64,000 nt of DNA from Polyodon spathula. Lineage: Eukaryota; Chordata; Actinopteri; Acipenseriformes; Polyodontidae. The position numbers were made by a program, and so were the translations under genes. The DNA lies in the NCBI RefSeq assembly GCF_017654505.1, contig NC_054538.1, positions 50,479,489 to 50,543,488 on the forward strand, given 5' to 3'. Position 1 is the first letter of the stretch. The number at the start of each line of letters is the position of its first letter. Below, one piece after another: positions 38,801 to 53,000 of this stretch. The notes under the pieces are model-generated. The model made no database searches. It was not told where the DNA came from and saw only the letters and a program-made list of their open reading frames with translations.

Positions 38801-41800
38801 GTATTTCCTGGTGCCGAAACAGGATGGTCTCGGATTGATCCTCTCCTCTACCTCCGGCATCTCGGTGTGTGTTTGAGAGAATGAAGGTTCAAGATGCTGA
38901 CAATGCAACAGCTGTTGCAGTCAGTCGGGCGACTTGTTCATTACGGTGGACCTCAAGGACGCCTACTTTTTACATCGCTATGTGACCCGGCCACAGGAAA
39001 TACTTGTGATTTGCCTTTTCAAAGGACCGCATATGGGTTCTGTGTACTGCTGTTCGTCCTCTCTCTAGCTCTGTGCACTTTCTCAAAATACATAGACGCT
39101 ATACTGGCTCCTCTGAGACTCAAAGGCATGAGAATCCTCAATTACCTGGATGACTAGCTGATGTGTGCCGAGTCACCAGCACAGGCAGTGTTGCAAACGC
39201 GACAGGTCAGCAGCCACCTCCATTGGCTAGGCCTCATGGTGAACCATTCAGACAGCCAGCTGACGCCCTCTCAAATGGTTGTCTCTGCATCAGCCTTGAT
39301 TCTATAAACATGATCACCATTCTGTTGGACGGCAGAATCCAGAGGATGTCTGCTTGGGGCTTTTTTAGCCCAGCGCAGCAGTGGGTAGTGATATTCCAGA
39401 GACTTTTTGGGCCTGATCGCAGCAGCATCACATATCCTTTCTTTAGGGCTCTTACAAATGTGCCCTCTCCAAATGCATCTGGTTCAACCACAGGGCCCTT
39501 CACCCTGTCGTGGACCAGCACCGCTTGCTCACAGTGTCTTATCACTGCATGGAAGCTCTGGTAGAAACAACCAGCTCATCTGTGCTTGGGCGCAGCTTTG
39601 TGCAGTGTCACGAGGAGAGAAGTGGTAACCATAGACGCTTCCAGCCTAGGTTGGGGCGCTGTGTGGAATGGCCTGGGGGTGCAGGGCGTGTGGGATCCCT
39701 CATAGGAGGGTCTCCTCCAAAACATTTATGTGCTGCGGCACTTTTCCCGGGACATACAAGGGAGACGTGTTTTGATCTGCACGGACAACACCACAGTGGG
39801 TGCTTGCATTGACCACCAGGGTGATCTCCGGTCTCTCGGTCTCACTCATGTTGCCCAGAAGCTTTTGCTTTGGGCTCACAAACACCTGCTTTCCATAAGA
39901 ACAGTTCATCTGCCAGGGGTGAGGAACCGGGCTGCGGACCTCTCAAGAGTAGGACCCCACAGTTAGGAATGGCGACTTCCCCGGGAGGTTGTGAACCTCA
40001 TCCTGAGAGAAGTTCGGGTGTGTGGAGATAGACCTCTTTGCGTCCCAGGAGTCCACCCATTGTCCCCACTGGTATTTCCTGTTGCATAGACACACTGGCA
40101 CACAGATGGCCCAAGACTGCTCTGTGCTTTTCCATCATTGACACTGCTTCCAGTGTGCATGGAGAAGATCAGGCAAGACCGGGCTCTGTGCTCTTAGTAG
40201 CCCCAAAGTGGCACAGGAGGACCTGGTTCTGGGCAATGGCACAGCTCCTCTGTGGTCAGCCGTGGGTGTTTGGAGGTTAAGACCCCCTAGGACGGACGAT
40301 GTTGGAGAACTTCCATCCACCTTTCCAGTCTGATAAGGAGAGAAAGCTCCATACGTTCTGTCCAGTTAGGACACTGGCGTATTATGTTTGTTTATTTCAG
40401 GTCTAAGTTCCACAGTCAAGCCCAGTGTTGTCTTAACAGAGGCTGTCAAGGTGGATTGTAGACAGGATTAAGATTGCATGTGATCTAGCCAACCTGCCGT
40501 AGAAGTTCATTGGTCATGCTACAAGAGGCCTCGGAAGCTCTTGGACGTTATTCCAGGGTGCATCTGTCTCAGACATTTGCAACACTGCAGTATGGGCCAC
40601 GCCTCATACTTTTACCAGACTCTACTGACCTGAAGGTCGTAGATCAGCAGAATGCTGGTTTTGGAACCAGTGTGTTAAGGGCAGCCACTTGCTGTCTTTT
40701 AACACACTGTCTCATTGAGTTCTACTTTAAGACCTGGGGTAGTTAGCCAAATAACTTAATTACACTGCATGAGGGTCCTCCCTCGCTGAACTGTGGACCA
40801 TATGCCATGGACCCTCAATCGGTCTTTGACAGAATGCTAAAGGCAGTGTATCTTAGTACATCCGCTGGTGCTGCAAGCCCTTCACTTGCGACTGCTTGGG
40901 TTTTGTTTCCCGTTTGTTAATGTTTACATTTTGTACCTGAAAGGGAATGTTAGGTTCCCTGAAATAGAAATGTAACCATTAACCTTCAAGGTCACTGCAT
41001 TCACTCCAACACACCCAGGGCTCTTAAAGGAGCAGCTTTGATATTAGTGTTCCGGTAATTCAGGCTGTAAGAGATGTATCCTGTTTGTAATAGTTACATT
41101 TCTATTTCAGGGAACCAGGGTTATAAAAACCTAATGTTTTGCAGCACCCTATCGAATTAACTAGTTTTGCTTCATAAAGTCAAATGAAACCAGCTGAACA
41201 CAAGTTATAGGGCTGTCAGTCAAGCCTCCAAATAGCAGTCGATTAATTGGGCACGCAAAATCGAATCATTCAAATAAATATCGCTGTTGTACCGCCCAAA
41301 TACATTTTCATTCCATTCTTCTCCCCCCTGACATAATTTATTTTATATATCATTGCAGTTCAGTAAAAGCTTGTGCACAAGAATTGAATGTGGGGGTAAT
41401 TACGTCTTGGTAGCGTCAGGAGAAAAAAATAAAAAACAACTAACAAAAACACAACATTTGCAACCCTAAAGCAAGTTTAACATACTACAGGATCACAGAT
41501 TGCATCTTGTTATTACTGTACCACCTAACCTGCATTATCTGTGAAACGCACAATGCGGAATACCCCGCCTAAAACATCAACGTCATAATTCAAATTGATT
41601 TACTTACCACAACATGCATACATCACTGATCTTTTTTTGTTTATAATATGTTCTTGAATATTCATAGTATAAGTTCATTTTGAAACTCCAGAGAAGCGCA
41701 AACTATATATAGAGTCAATTTTCTTCAATGTGCACAATTTATTTACAGGCTGTTTGCCAGGAATACAAGCCTGGATTCAAGGCACCGCGCCTTTTTGTTT

Positions 41801-44800
41801 GTTTACATGGAATACACAGAGGGGTGTACTTACAAAGCATTTTCAAAACTGATTCACTGGCAGGTTGGCACCAGCAAATTAGATGCTAGTTAACAGGAGC
41901 AGGAAAAGAAAAGTACACCCACTGCTCGTCTTGCAGAAATACTGTAAATAGCATGGCAGGGCGTTCAGTGCGTTGGTAAAATTTAAATAATGTTATTAAC
42001 TATGCGTGTTACAAAAATGTAATTATTGAATCAATTATCCCGTATTTATATTGATGTATATGAGGAATGGAATCGACTGAAATCAGTTTGATTTAATCAT
42101 AGCAGCACTATTACCTTAACATTTAATTCATACCGCTTTGTAGCTTTCTATATACTTACTGAAAAACTGACAAATTGAAAAATGTAACATTTTGAAATCT
42201 GACCTGAAATACTGTACTGTTGTGGTTTTTTATTTCTTAACAGACACTCTTACCTAGGGCGACCTTACAGTGGTGTACAAAAAATACATATCAAGAATTA
42301 CAGTACAATTAAGAGCAAGATACAAAATACAATGACTTCAGTCCTAATATGAGCAAATACAAAACACAGTATGATTTGATATTCAAGAGCAGATAAGTGT
42401 TGATATACAAAAGGTGAAATACAAAATACTACAGTTTGGGTTAAGTGTAGGATTAAATACAGTACAATAGGCAGAGTGCTATATTGTCCAGAAGGGAAGA
42501 GTTGAGTTTTACAGGTGTTGTCTGAAGAGGCGTGCCCGAAGGAGGCATTCGTAGGAAGGTCATTCCACCACTGCGGGGCGAGGGTGGAGGAGGGGAACTG
42601 TAGGTAGGGGAGCGTAGTAAAGATACAGTCTTCTAGTGCAGATGGAGCAGAGAGGTCGGCTGGGGCTGTAGGGAGAGATGAGGGTCTGGAGGTAGCTGGG
42701 TGCAGTCTGTTAAAGGCATCGGTAGGTGAGTACAACAGTCTTGAGCTGGATGCGAGCGGTGAGCGGAGCAGTGGAGATGCAAGACACAGAGAACACCAGG
42801 CAAGCAGCGGCACATGCGGTGTGTTTGTGGTCCTGGAGGAGGAAGCAGAGGTCAGTGTCTGAGTGTGGAGAGAAGGAGGGTGTTGAGGTTGGAGTGGGGG
42901 GGGGTTAGTTTGCAGATAACAGATTTTAGAGAAGTGGCAAAGTTGTCAGAGGAGAGGAGGGAAGGTTGAGGAGAAGGTAGAGAATAGTTTCTGGGGGTTT
43001 AGTGGAGAACTGGATAATATATTGGAAATAGGAGAGAGTAGAGGAGAAGAGGGAGCGATAGAGGTCTAGAGCAGCAGGGAGTTTGGTTCTCTTCAATTTC
43101 TTTTCAGCAGAGCACAGTTTTTGGTTCATGCTGAGTGGAGCAGCAGGATTGGAGAGGGGCAGCCCTGTCGGGAGGTGACAGAGTCAAGGGAGGGTTGAGG
43201 TAGCAGAGTCTACAGAGTGTTGGGAGGAGTCGATTGAAGGGAGGTACAGTACAATTAGCAGGAGTTGACGGGAAGAGGTTAGGTGGACAGCTTAAAATTC
43301 AAAAGTGTTAGCAGAGTGAGGAGAGGTCAGAGGGGACAGAAAAGAGTAAGGAAAGAGAGCAGTCCCACCTCCCTTACAGTAAGATGCTGAGAATGGGACA
43401 GGAGGTGGAGAGAGGACAGGGCAACAGGAGTTAGTTATCAGAAAAAAGCCTGGTTTCACAGAGAGGTGGGAGGCAAAAGCAGAGATGAAGTCGGCTTTGT
43501 TAGCAGAAGTGACAGTTCCAGAGGTGTGGGGGGGGGGGGGAGGCAGAGGCAGAGGGATGAGGTCAGCGGCGGAGAGAGGACAGAGGACGGGAGTGAGGAC
43601 AGAATAATAGGGATGTAAGAGACAGTCACAGCGGGACAAGTGAGACATAGGTACAGTAGTAGTGGGAGCAGGAGCGGTGGGGGGAGGGTACAGACCTGTC
43701 TAGTAGTTGCCGTCTTCCAGAGTGCTGCTAGTTTTGGACATTCTCCCAACAGCCACTCCTTGCAAGTCTCTCCTCACTGGACTCCCACAGCTAGACTCTC
43801 TGCTCTTTGGTAAAGAGGCTCTTCGGTTGGCTGGCGCACAAATAGGCTAGCTGTCTATTATACTAACTAGATGGACAAAAGCTGTTTGTAAACCAGTCAA
43901 ATTGCAAATCAACCTCTTTTCAATTCAACCACACTCACCTGTTACTAATCACAAACAGTAAATCACCCAATTAAAACAACACCACCACTTATAATGTAAC
44001 TTTAAATACAGCTAATGTTAATTACTTGAAGCAGGATCATTTACCTATGTGCCTCTGACTGGGTTCTGGTAGACTTTTGCGATATTGTTTTGTATTATCT
44101 TCCTGTAGTTTTTTTATTTTTTTTATTTTTATTTCTTGATCCTAAAATTCTAGGTGATGCAAAGCTTTGTCATAGCTGTATGTGCGGGTCTCCGCCATGT
44201 AGAACTGCTCGTCAAGCAGTTCAGGCTGTTCTGTTTGGTCTCGCGAAATTACACTTTAAAATGTTGGTTTTGTATACAGTACACAATGACATTTCAGTGA
44301 TATTCTCTCTCTCTCTCTCTCTCTCTCGCTCTCTTTGTCAAGTTTGACTTTTGTGGATATTTTCTAATAAAAATAAACCCTTGTCAGTTATTTTATAAAT
44401 CTGTTGCTGGCAGTGTCTGCCTCAATTCCCCTAAAACATTCATCGTTCCTCTCCTCTGTTATCTGCCTGCCTTCTCTTGGTATTTATCACACATTTAAAC
44501 TGACCAAAATTAATTTCCCAGAAAAATTATGACCTAAAGACAAAGTGAATTAATGTGTGTGTTCTCTCCCCCATCCACACCCCTTAGTTGACAAAGAAGA
44601 AGCTGCCCTTCTACATGAAGAAGCCACAATGACAATTGAGGAGCTGCTAATCCGCTATGGGCAAAACCTAAACTGTGTCAAAAATAAGGCATGCTCTACC
44701 AAAAATACACACCCACAGACCAGTGAAGGGGAGAAATCAAAATCTGAAGGAGACATTAATGGAGAGACCAATAGGTCCCATGCTAAAGATAAAAATGGAA

Positions 44801-46934
44801 GCTCAAAGGATGAAGCAGGAATGATCTCATCAAGTTCAGAGCACACGCATGTGGAAGTGAAAGGCAGCAAAAGTGATGGCAGTGGGGCAGATTCTACCAA
44901 GACAGAGGAAAGTTCAGCTGAAGAGGCAGTATCCTCTTCAACAGGGGATGCTGGGCCATCCTGCTCTTCATCTACATGTATACCACAGTGGCCAACAAAA
45001 TCAAAATTCTTCGAGGACAGTGACGATGAGTCGGAAGAAGCAGAGGAAGAATCCGAGGAAAACAGCGAGGTAGGTATCTGAATAAACTGATGTGTATCCA
45101 TTATTTGGTGTTTGTGTGTGAACATTGTGTGTTTTGGTTCCAATAAGTATTGAGTGCTTTAACAGTGGAGTAGAAACATCAATAGTTTTGATCCGTAGTC
45201 CAATCCTGAATCCAACCTATTGCTATTGTAGAACAAGTTGAGGAGAGTGATGAAAAGTAGCAAAAGATTATTCATGTAAGGGTGCAAAACCATCTTGATA
45301 TACAGTGGCTTGTGAAAGTATTGACCCCCCTTGACATTTTTCCTATTTTGTTGCCTTACAACCTTGAATTAAAATGTTTTTTGGGGGGTTTGTATCATTT
45401 GATTTTACACAACATGCCTACCACTTTGAAGATGCGAAATATTTTTTATTGTGAAACAAACAAGAAATAAGACAAAAAAACAGAAAACTTGAGCATGCAT
45501 AAGTATTCACCCCCCCCCAAAGTCAATACTTTGTAGAGCCACCTTTTGCAGAAATTACAGCTGCAAGTCTCTTGGGGTATTTATCTATAAACTTGGCACA
45601 CCTAGCCACTGGGATTTTTGCCCATTCTTCAAGGCAAAACTGCTTCAGCTCCTTCAAGTTGGATGGGTTCTGCTGGTGTACAGCAATATTTAAGTCATAC
45701 CACAGATTCTCAATTGGATTGAGGTCTGGGCTTTGACTAGGCCATTCCAAGACATTTAAATGTTTCCCCTTAAACCACTCGAGTGTTGCTTTAGCAGTAT
45801 GCTTAGGGTCATTGTCCTGCTGGAAGGTGAACCTCCGTCCCAGTCTCAGATCTCTGGAAGACTGAAACAGGTTTCCCTCAAGAATTTCCCTGTATTTAGC
45901 GCCATTCATCATTCCTTCAATTCTGACCAGTTTCCCAGTCCCTGCCGATGAAAAACATCCCCACAGCATGATGCTGCCACCACCATGCTTCACTGTGGGG
46001 ATGGTGTTCTCGGGGTGGTGAGAGGTGTTGGGTTTGCGCCAGACATAGCGTTTTCCTTGATGGCCAAAAAGCTCAATTTTAATCTGACCAGAGTACCTTC
46101 TTCCATATGTTTGGGGAGTCTCCCACATGCCTTTTGGCGAACACCAAATGTGTTTGCTTATTTTTTTCTTTAAGCAATGGCTTTTTTCTGGCCACTCTTC
46201 CGTAAAGCCCAGCTCTGTGGAGTGTACGGCTTAAAGTAGTCCTATGGACAGATACTCCAATCTCCGCTGTGGAGCTTTGCAGCTCCTTCAGGGTTATGTT
46301 TGGTCTCTTTGTTGCCTCTCTGATTAATGCCCTCCTTGCCTGGTCCGTGAGTTTTGGTGGGCGGCCCTCTCTTGCCAGGTTTGTTGTGGTGCCATATTCT
46401 TTCCATTTTTTAATAATGGCTTTAATGGTGCTCCGTGGGATGTTCAAAGTTTCGGATATTTTTTTTATAACCCAACCCTGATCTGTACTTCTCCACAACT
46501 TTGTCCCTGACCTGTTTGGAGAGCTCCTTGGTCTTCATGGTGCCCCTTGCTTAGTGGTGTTGCAGACTCTGGGGCCTTCCAGAACAAGTGCATATATATA
46601 CTGAGATCATGTGACAGATCATGTGACACTTAGATTGCACACAGGTGAACTTTATTTAACTAATTATGTGACTTCTGAAGGTAATTGGTTGCACCAGATC
46701 TTATTTAGAGGCTTAATAGCAAAGGGGGTGAATACATATGCACGCACCACTTTTCCGTTATTTATTTTTTAGAATTTTTTTAAACAAGTTATTTTTTTCA
46801 TTTCACTTCACCAATTTGGACTATTTTGTGTATGTCCATTACATGAAATCCAAATAAAAATCCATTTTAATTCCAGGTTGTAAGGCAACAAAATAGGAAA
46901 AATGCCAAGGGGGGTCAGTACTTTCGCAAGCCAC

Positions 46935-47033
<99 letters not shown>

Positions 47034-50000
47034 TATTGTGTGTGTGTGTATGTACACACACAGTAAGTAGATGCCGACTATTAGCAACCCTGATAAAGAC
47101 AACTTTCACTTATTAACAACAGATTGTTTGTCTCTCTCGCTTGGTTGGTGAACGATGATTGTAAAAACCCGGTTCTACGTTTTAAGCCACAATGCTGACG
47201 TTTTTACTGGCCCTGGTGTCATTTTACTTGGCCCAATATATTTATATGTTTTTTCATGATGGTTTTTATTTTCAGTATGTTTCTAACTGTATATGGTAAC
47301 CAAAGAGAGCCCACGTCTCAAAAGAAAGTGGCTAAACGAAGCCTTTCAATATATGTTACTTCAGCCATTTAACATGCACTCATTTGTGTGCTTGTCAGAA
47401 AATGAAAATACTATATTCAGGGTTTGAAAATGTATGTGTACAAATGATACTCATTTTTTCACACCAAACCCGCAACTAAGCTGTTATCATATGGTCACAG
47501 CAACGCTAAAACTGAATTATAGTAATCCTAATTAGGGATGGGTCAGTTTAGTCGATTACATGAAAAAAACAACAACAAAAAAAACTATTCAAATAGCATA
47601 TTACATATTAGAGTACACAAAAAACCTTACACGTTGGCTACTAGTAGAAGCAAGCGTGTCTTATATTTTTAATGCTGACACTTAACATGTGTTAATGCTG
47701 ACTCTGAAACCTGTTATTTGCATATTAAATGTAATGACCCTGATTAGTTATGCAATGCTTGTAGTGGCAACATTCTACAGTAATCGTATTCCGTTTGAAA
47801 ATGTTGCCAATTTTATTGCCTTGTTTTTAGCTAATGTTAAGATCCCTGCATGAGTTCCGCTGTAATGAATGTACACAGCAGCTGTTGCTAGCCAGTCTTC
47901 AGACAGCTTCTGGGAGTATGGCACCAGCAAACTGTGTGAACTGAAATAAAATAATGTATATAGCAAGTGCTAAAAGAAGTAATCAGAACTTGAGTATCTA
48001 ATCAAAATTAGAAAGGTAATTTAACGATATGATGAATATGAAGACATACTAAATGTTAAGCAGAACAACTTAGTGATTAGTAAGAAAAGTCAAGATACTT
48101 GGATTTGGAAAGGAGTTCCAGGAGTTAACTCTGGACTGCAGTTCAATGTTAAACATCTACTGTCTACATTTCTGTGAATGGATGGAGTAACGTCAGCATC
48201 TGCACTGACCATTAAAAGTACAACCAAGTATCCTTGTTATATACCCTGCTCCATACACGGCAGTGGTGCCATATAGAGTTGCTACGTATAACGATTCGGT
48301 AGTGGATTTTAATACAGCAACTTTTGTTTTGCGTAATATGCATTATACAAATCAAAACATCGAATTTTGCATGGGCGTAACTTTTAATGTGTGATTTTAT
48401 AGTATTCGCACAGTCAAATGGCTTCTGTTAGAGAAAGTGAGAATTTCGAATCTCATAGCTGCCTTGTCTGCAGAGGGATTACAGCAGTTGAGCCAGTTTT
48501 TTCCAAGTAAAAGTAAGCATTAGAACCCCCAGTATTGCATGCAGTTGTTGCCACAAACTCCTTTCTCACCACTATTTAGCCAGGAGTGGATGATAACTGT
48601 CCATTTTGCTTGAAAAGGGAGACACTTTTGCCCCCGGTTACAGCCTTTGTTTGAGGTACAAAATGATTAGTTCAACGAACTGAGTTTGCACTTTACTCAA
48701 ACTACATTTTTTTTGGGATGAAGTACACCAAATGGAATAAAAATATAACTCACTTGGCTAATTTTCTACTGGGCAAGGCAAAAATGGCCGTTTTAAAGAG
48801 TAGAAAAAACAAAATGAATGGGGTGTTAACTGCTGCGGCAGTGCCTGTTTTTAAAGTGTTGGTGAGAGCAAGAGTCAAAGTAGTTCCCTTTCAAGTACAA
48901 AATGTAATCATTACAGAGTGAGAGATAAACTCTTGTAGCCTGAATCACCTGAGCACTAATAACTAAGCTGCTCCTTTGAGCCATGTATGCGTCAGACGTC
49001 ATCTCTGCCCCCAGGAGGTAAATACAAATGACGCATATGGCTCAACGCCATTTTCTCTTTCATCCTGAGGAAGACGTGAGCTCTTACTTTGTCGTAACTG
49101 CTGGGAAGTTGATTGATTAATTTTTTTCTCTATCATTTCATATTTTGAAATTTAGCTTTTGCGATAATTCTTCTTAAACTTAGGTTCTGATTAAGCCACC
49201 TCCGCGGCCTGTGCGAAGCCGGCGGCTCACTGCCGTTCCCCAGAATTCGGTACTTTGTTGTGGCTAAGTTCATGCTGTCTCCCTTGCTGCTCGGCTCTTC
49301 AAGAGTTGATATTAACTTCTTGCTAATGCCTTTTCATACACACACACACACACGCATATATACTTTTTTTTGTTTGTAGCAAGTGTAATTGTGTTTTTTT
49401 TTGTTTTTTGTTTTTAATCCAGAGCGTGCAGGCTGTCTCCCTGTACTAGAGTTTGCCTCTGTACACACAGTATACTGTGCTAGCCACCCTGTCACCCCCC
49501 CCCCCCCCCGTCAGCTTTTCACGCTACAGAGACACTGCCAGTATTAATGGCTTTTTAGCTACTCTGTGCTGTCAACTGGCAGGAGCCTTTTCGACCGGAA
49601 AATATTGTGTGTCTCTGTGCCGTTGCTGTGTTTGCTGCTGGCCTGAAATTCTCCTGTCAGAACACTGCACTCTGATTGGCTATTTCATATTATTGTTAAT
49701 AAAACAATGAACAATCTTCTCCCTGCGCTGAAACCCTAACCTTAAGGGCAGTATGCTGTACTGCAGTCACAACGCAACTAAAATTCATGTTTAACAGTGA
49801 ATAAGCCTTTTTGTTACTTTAAAAAAAAAGTGACCCTAGGTGCTCAGTTGTCCTGACAGGAACATTTTGTGGTACCTTTGTAAGTACTATATGTTTGCTT
49901 TGCTGCACTGACAACGAAGGCTACTAGATTTTTCTAGTTAGCAGAGAGTTTCAGCCTGTTTGTTTTACGGCGCATGCTTGCAAGCTGCCAAGTGGCTTTT

Positions 50001-53000
50001 TCAGGTTTTTTACCTGCATGCTACTTATCCTGGTACCAGTGGCTCGGTCTGCCAGTACCAGTTGGTACCACTGCCTGTACCAGTCACCTGGTCAGTGCCA
50101 GAGCCTGTGCCAGTGACCTGGTTGGTACCACAACCAGTACCAGTCAGTACCACAGCCTGCACCTGTGACCTGGGCAGTACCAAAGTAGGTACCAGTCACC
50201 TTTATTGGTACCAAGGTCCATACCAGTCATTTGGCTCATACCAGAATCGGTACCAGTGACCCAGTTCGGTCAGGTTCAACACCAAGACCGTTACTAGTGA
50301 CCAGTGCTCTATTTTTGTGTACTCTGTACAAAACAGCTTTCAGCAGCAGTCAGCTTAATATCTGTTCTTGTGCACATTCATTGCAAAGCTGAACTTGCTG
50401 TGGAAGTCATTCTGGTATTGAGTGGTTGCAGTGCAAGTGAAGAAGCTTTTTGACGCTATGAACCAGCAGCCTTTTGACGCAGCTGCTGCGAGGCCCCGCC
50501 GTTATCTCAGTTTCCAGGGTTTAGGCACCATCACCTGATTCGCAACCAGAGCAGGAGGATGCCTTGTTCCTTATTGCATCTGAGGCTAGGGAAGCCAAGA
50601 ATTAATCTTCCCATCTGATGATGCAGAATCTGATTTCTTGGGTCCTACAGTAAGCCCCTCCCTGTTAGAGGAGCTCACCTCCCTGGTCAGATGCAGGTGC
50701 CTTGGGCTAGAGAAGATCATCTTAAATATTTGATAGGTCACCCGCTGCTGTGCATCAGCATTTGCCCCCCCCACCCCCCCACCCAGCAACTACCCAGGCT
50801 GTCTCCAGGACACTGGACAATTTGTATAGGGTGCATGATGCAGATAAGCTGCGCCTGGCCCAGATTCTGCCTGTTGAGGCTTCCTCTGCCTCTTTGGTGC
50901 AGATGCCTAATCCAACATTGCTCCAAAAGGACATTTCATGTCCAAACAAACAATGCCACTTCACTGAAATGATGGGGGTTGATCGCAGACAAGCCTGTAA
51001 AGACCCACTCCTGGAATAATCTGTAAGTTAGGCATGTATCACCTTTGAACCGTGAACACCATCTCTGCCTTTTATTATAAATGCTTTCCTGTTTAAAGTA
51101 TACTGATGGCACACTTGTGTGTTATAGAACAATAACTAAGCCCGCATTTTTTTATTGTTCCGGTATGCATACCTGCGTAGCAGTTTGAACCCCTGATTAT
51201 GGATCAAGAGGATACAAGATTTTGGAAAGCCATATTCTCTGCAGAAAAAGTGTACACAAATAAATGTTCATTGCAGTAACTACAGCCTGCCTTCTGCATT
51301 TTCTTTGTGACCTGATGTTGATGGAGACAAATAGGGTGATCCAGCGAATTATAAAATACATGTTAAACAAGCATTTTTTTGAAAAACACGAAGTTACCAG
51401 ACATTTGATTCCCATGAAAAATCAAGATGTCATTTTAAACATTTAATTAACAGAGCGTTAAGATTATTTTTTTAAGTCATACACGGACCCTCTTTAAGTT
51501 AGTTTTTTATTTTATTTTTTTAAATTAAACTTACATGACGAGCAATTACTGTTTTGTTTTTGTTTGTACTACAGTTTCATACATTTTTTTTTCATGGTAA
51601 CATGAAGCAGAAAATGTCAAATTTGTGCATAAAATCAACAATTACAGTAGCTATCAGAAGTTTTCACCCCCCTTGGACTTTTCCACATTTTATTGTGTTA
51701 CAACATGGAATCAAAATGGATTTAATTAGGAGGGTTGGTTTTTTTGCCACTGATCAACACAAAACAAGTCAATGTCAAAGTGAAAAATAAAATCTACAAA
51801 TTGTTCTAAATTAAAAATATAAAACAGAATCATTGCATAGGTATTCACCCCCTTTGCTATGACACACCTAAATAAGCTCTGGTGCAACCAGTTGTCTTTA
51901 GACTTCACATAATTAATTGAATGGAGTCCACCTGTGTGCAATTAAGGTGTTTCACATGATTTCAGGTTAAATACACCTGTCTCTGGGAGGTCCCACAGTT
52001 GGTTAGTACATTTCCTAACAAAAACTACATCATGAAGATGAAGGAACATTCAAAGCAAATCCGGAATAAGGTTCTTCAATAGCACCAATCAGGGGTTGGA
52101 TATAAGAACATTTCCAAGGCATTGAATATCCCCCGGAGCACAGTATTTATACAGTAATAAGTCCATTATTAAGAAATGGAGAGAATATGGTACAACTGTG
52201 AATCTGTCTATAACAGGCCGTCCTCAAAAACTGAGTATCCGGGTGAGAAGGACACTAGTCGTGGAGGCCACTAAGAGGCCTATGGCAACTCTAAAGGAGT
52301 TACAGTCTTCCATGGCTGAGCTGGGAGATACTGTGCATACGGCAACACTAACCCGGGTGCTTTACAAAACTGGCTTTTTATGGGAGAGTGGCAAAAAGAA
52401 AGCCATTGCTGAAAAAAACTTGCATCAAATCTCGGCTAAAGTTTGCCAGAAGGCATGTGGGAGACTCTGAGACCAAGTGGAAGAAGATTCTATGGTCTCA
52501 TGAGACCAAAATAGAGCTTTTTGGCCTCAACGCTAAGCGCTATGTTTGGCGCAAGCCTAACACCGCACATTATCCTGAGAACACCATCCCTACCGTGAAG
52601 CATGGTGGTGGCAGCATCATGCTATAGGGATGCGTCTCTGCGTCCAGGGCCTGAAAAGCTTGTCAAGGTAGAGGGCAAAATGGCTGCAGCAAAGTACAGA
52701 GAAATCCTGGAAGAAAACCACCTGCTGAAGTCTGGAAGAGACCTGGGACTTGGGAGAAGATTCATCTTCCTTCAGGGCAATGACCCCAAACATACAGCCA
52801 AAGCCACACTGGAGTGGCTTGAAAACAAAAAGGTCAATAACCTGGAGTGGCCCAGTCAAAGCCTGCCCCTCAATCCAAATGAGAATATGTGGAAAGAGTT
52901 GAAAAATTGCTGTTCACCAAAGGTCCCCATCCAACTTGACGGAGCTTGAACAATTTTGCAAAGATGAAGAGGCAAAAATTGCAGTGTCCAGATGTGCAAA

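Larger units (their letters stand above)
36640..41135 (+). mobile_element. DIRS-like retrotransposon, copy C (5'-truncated, most complete)
   Basis: The left end matches DIRS D internally (compare 36650-36830 with 49215-49480), so the 5' terminus is missing. It has a gag with a GGTACC-type repeat patch (37015-37110) and the capsid-like segment [20 protein letters not shown] (about 38140). The reverse transcriptase has [20 protein letters not shown] and NYLDD followed by a stop (39140-39157). RNase H-like [15 protein letters not shown] (about 39630-39675) and [20 protein letters not shown], then [13 protein letters not shown] (about 39910), follow. Recombinase remains run to about 40740. The 3' end carries the inverted-repeat block at 40927-41135. 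Several stops make it non-functional; a SINE is inserted at 37428-37935. Confidence 0.85.

Noticed and set aside
42298..43749. A host Ser/Pro-rich gene on the minus strand
   Set aside because: The QWWNDLP end, the tail sequence and broken frames fit an L2-like LINE.
44655..45143. 162-codon minus-strand frame opposite PPM1G exon 5
   Set aside because: Shadow of the acidic/Ser-rich exon; no splice or domain support.
46808..47109. Minus-strand frames with IYIYIY and THTH repeats
   Set aside because: Microsatellite translation beside Tc1 copy 2, not a gene.
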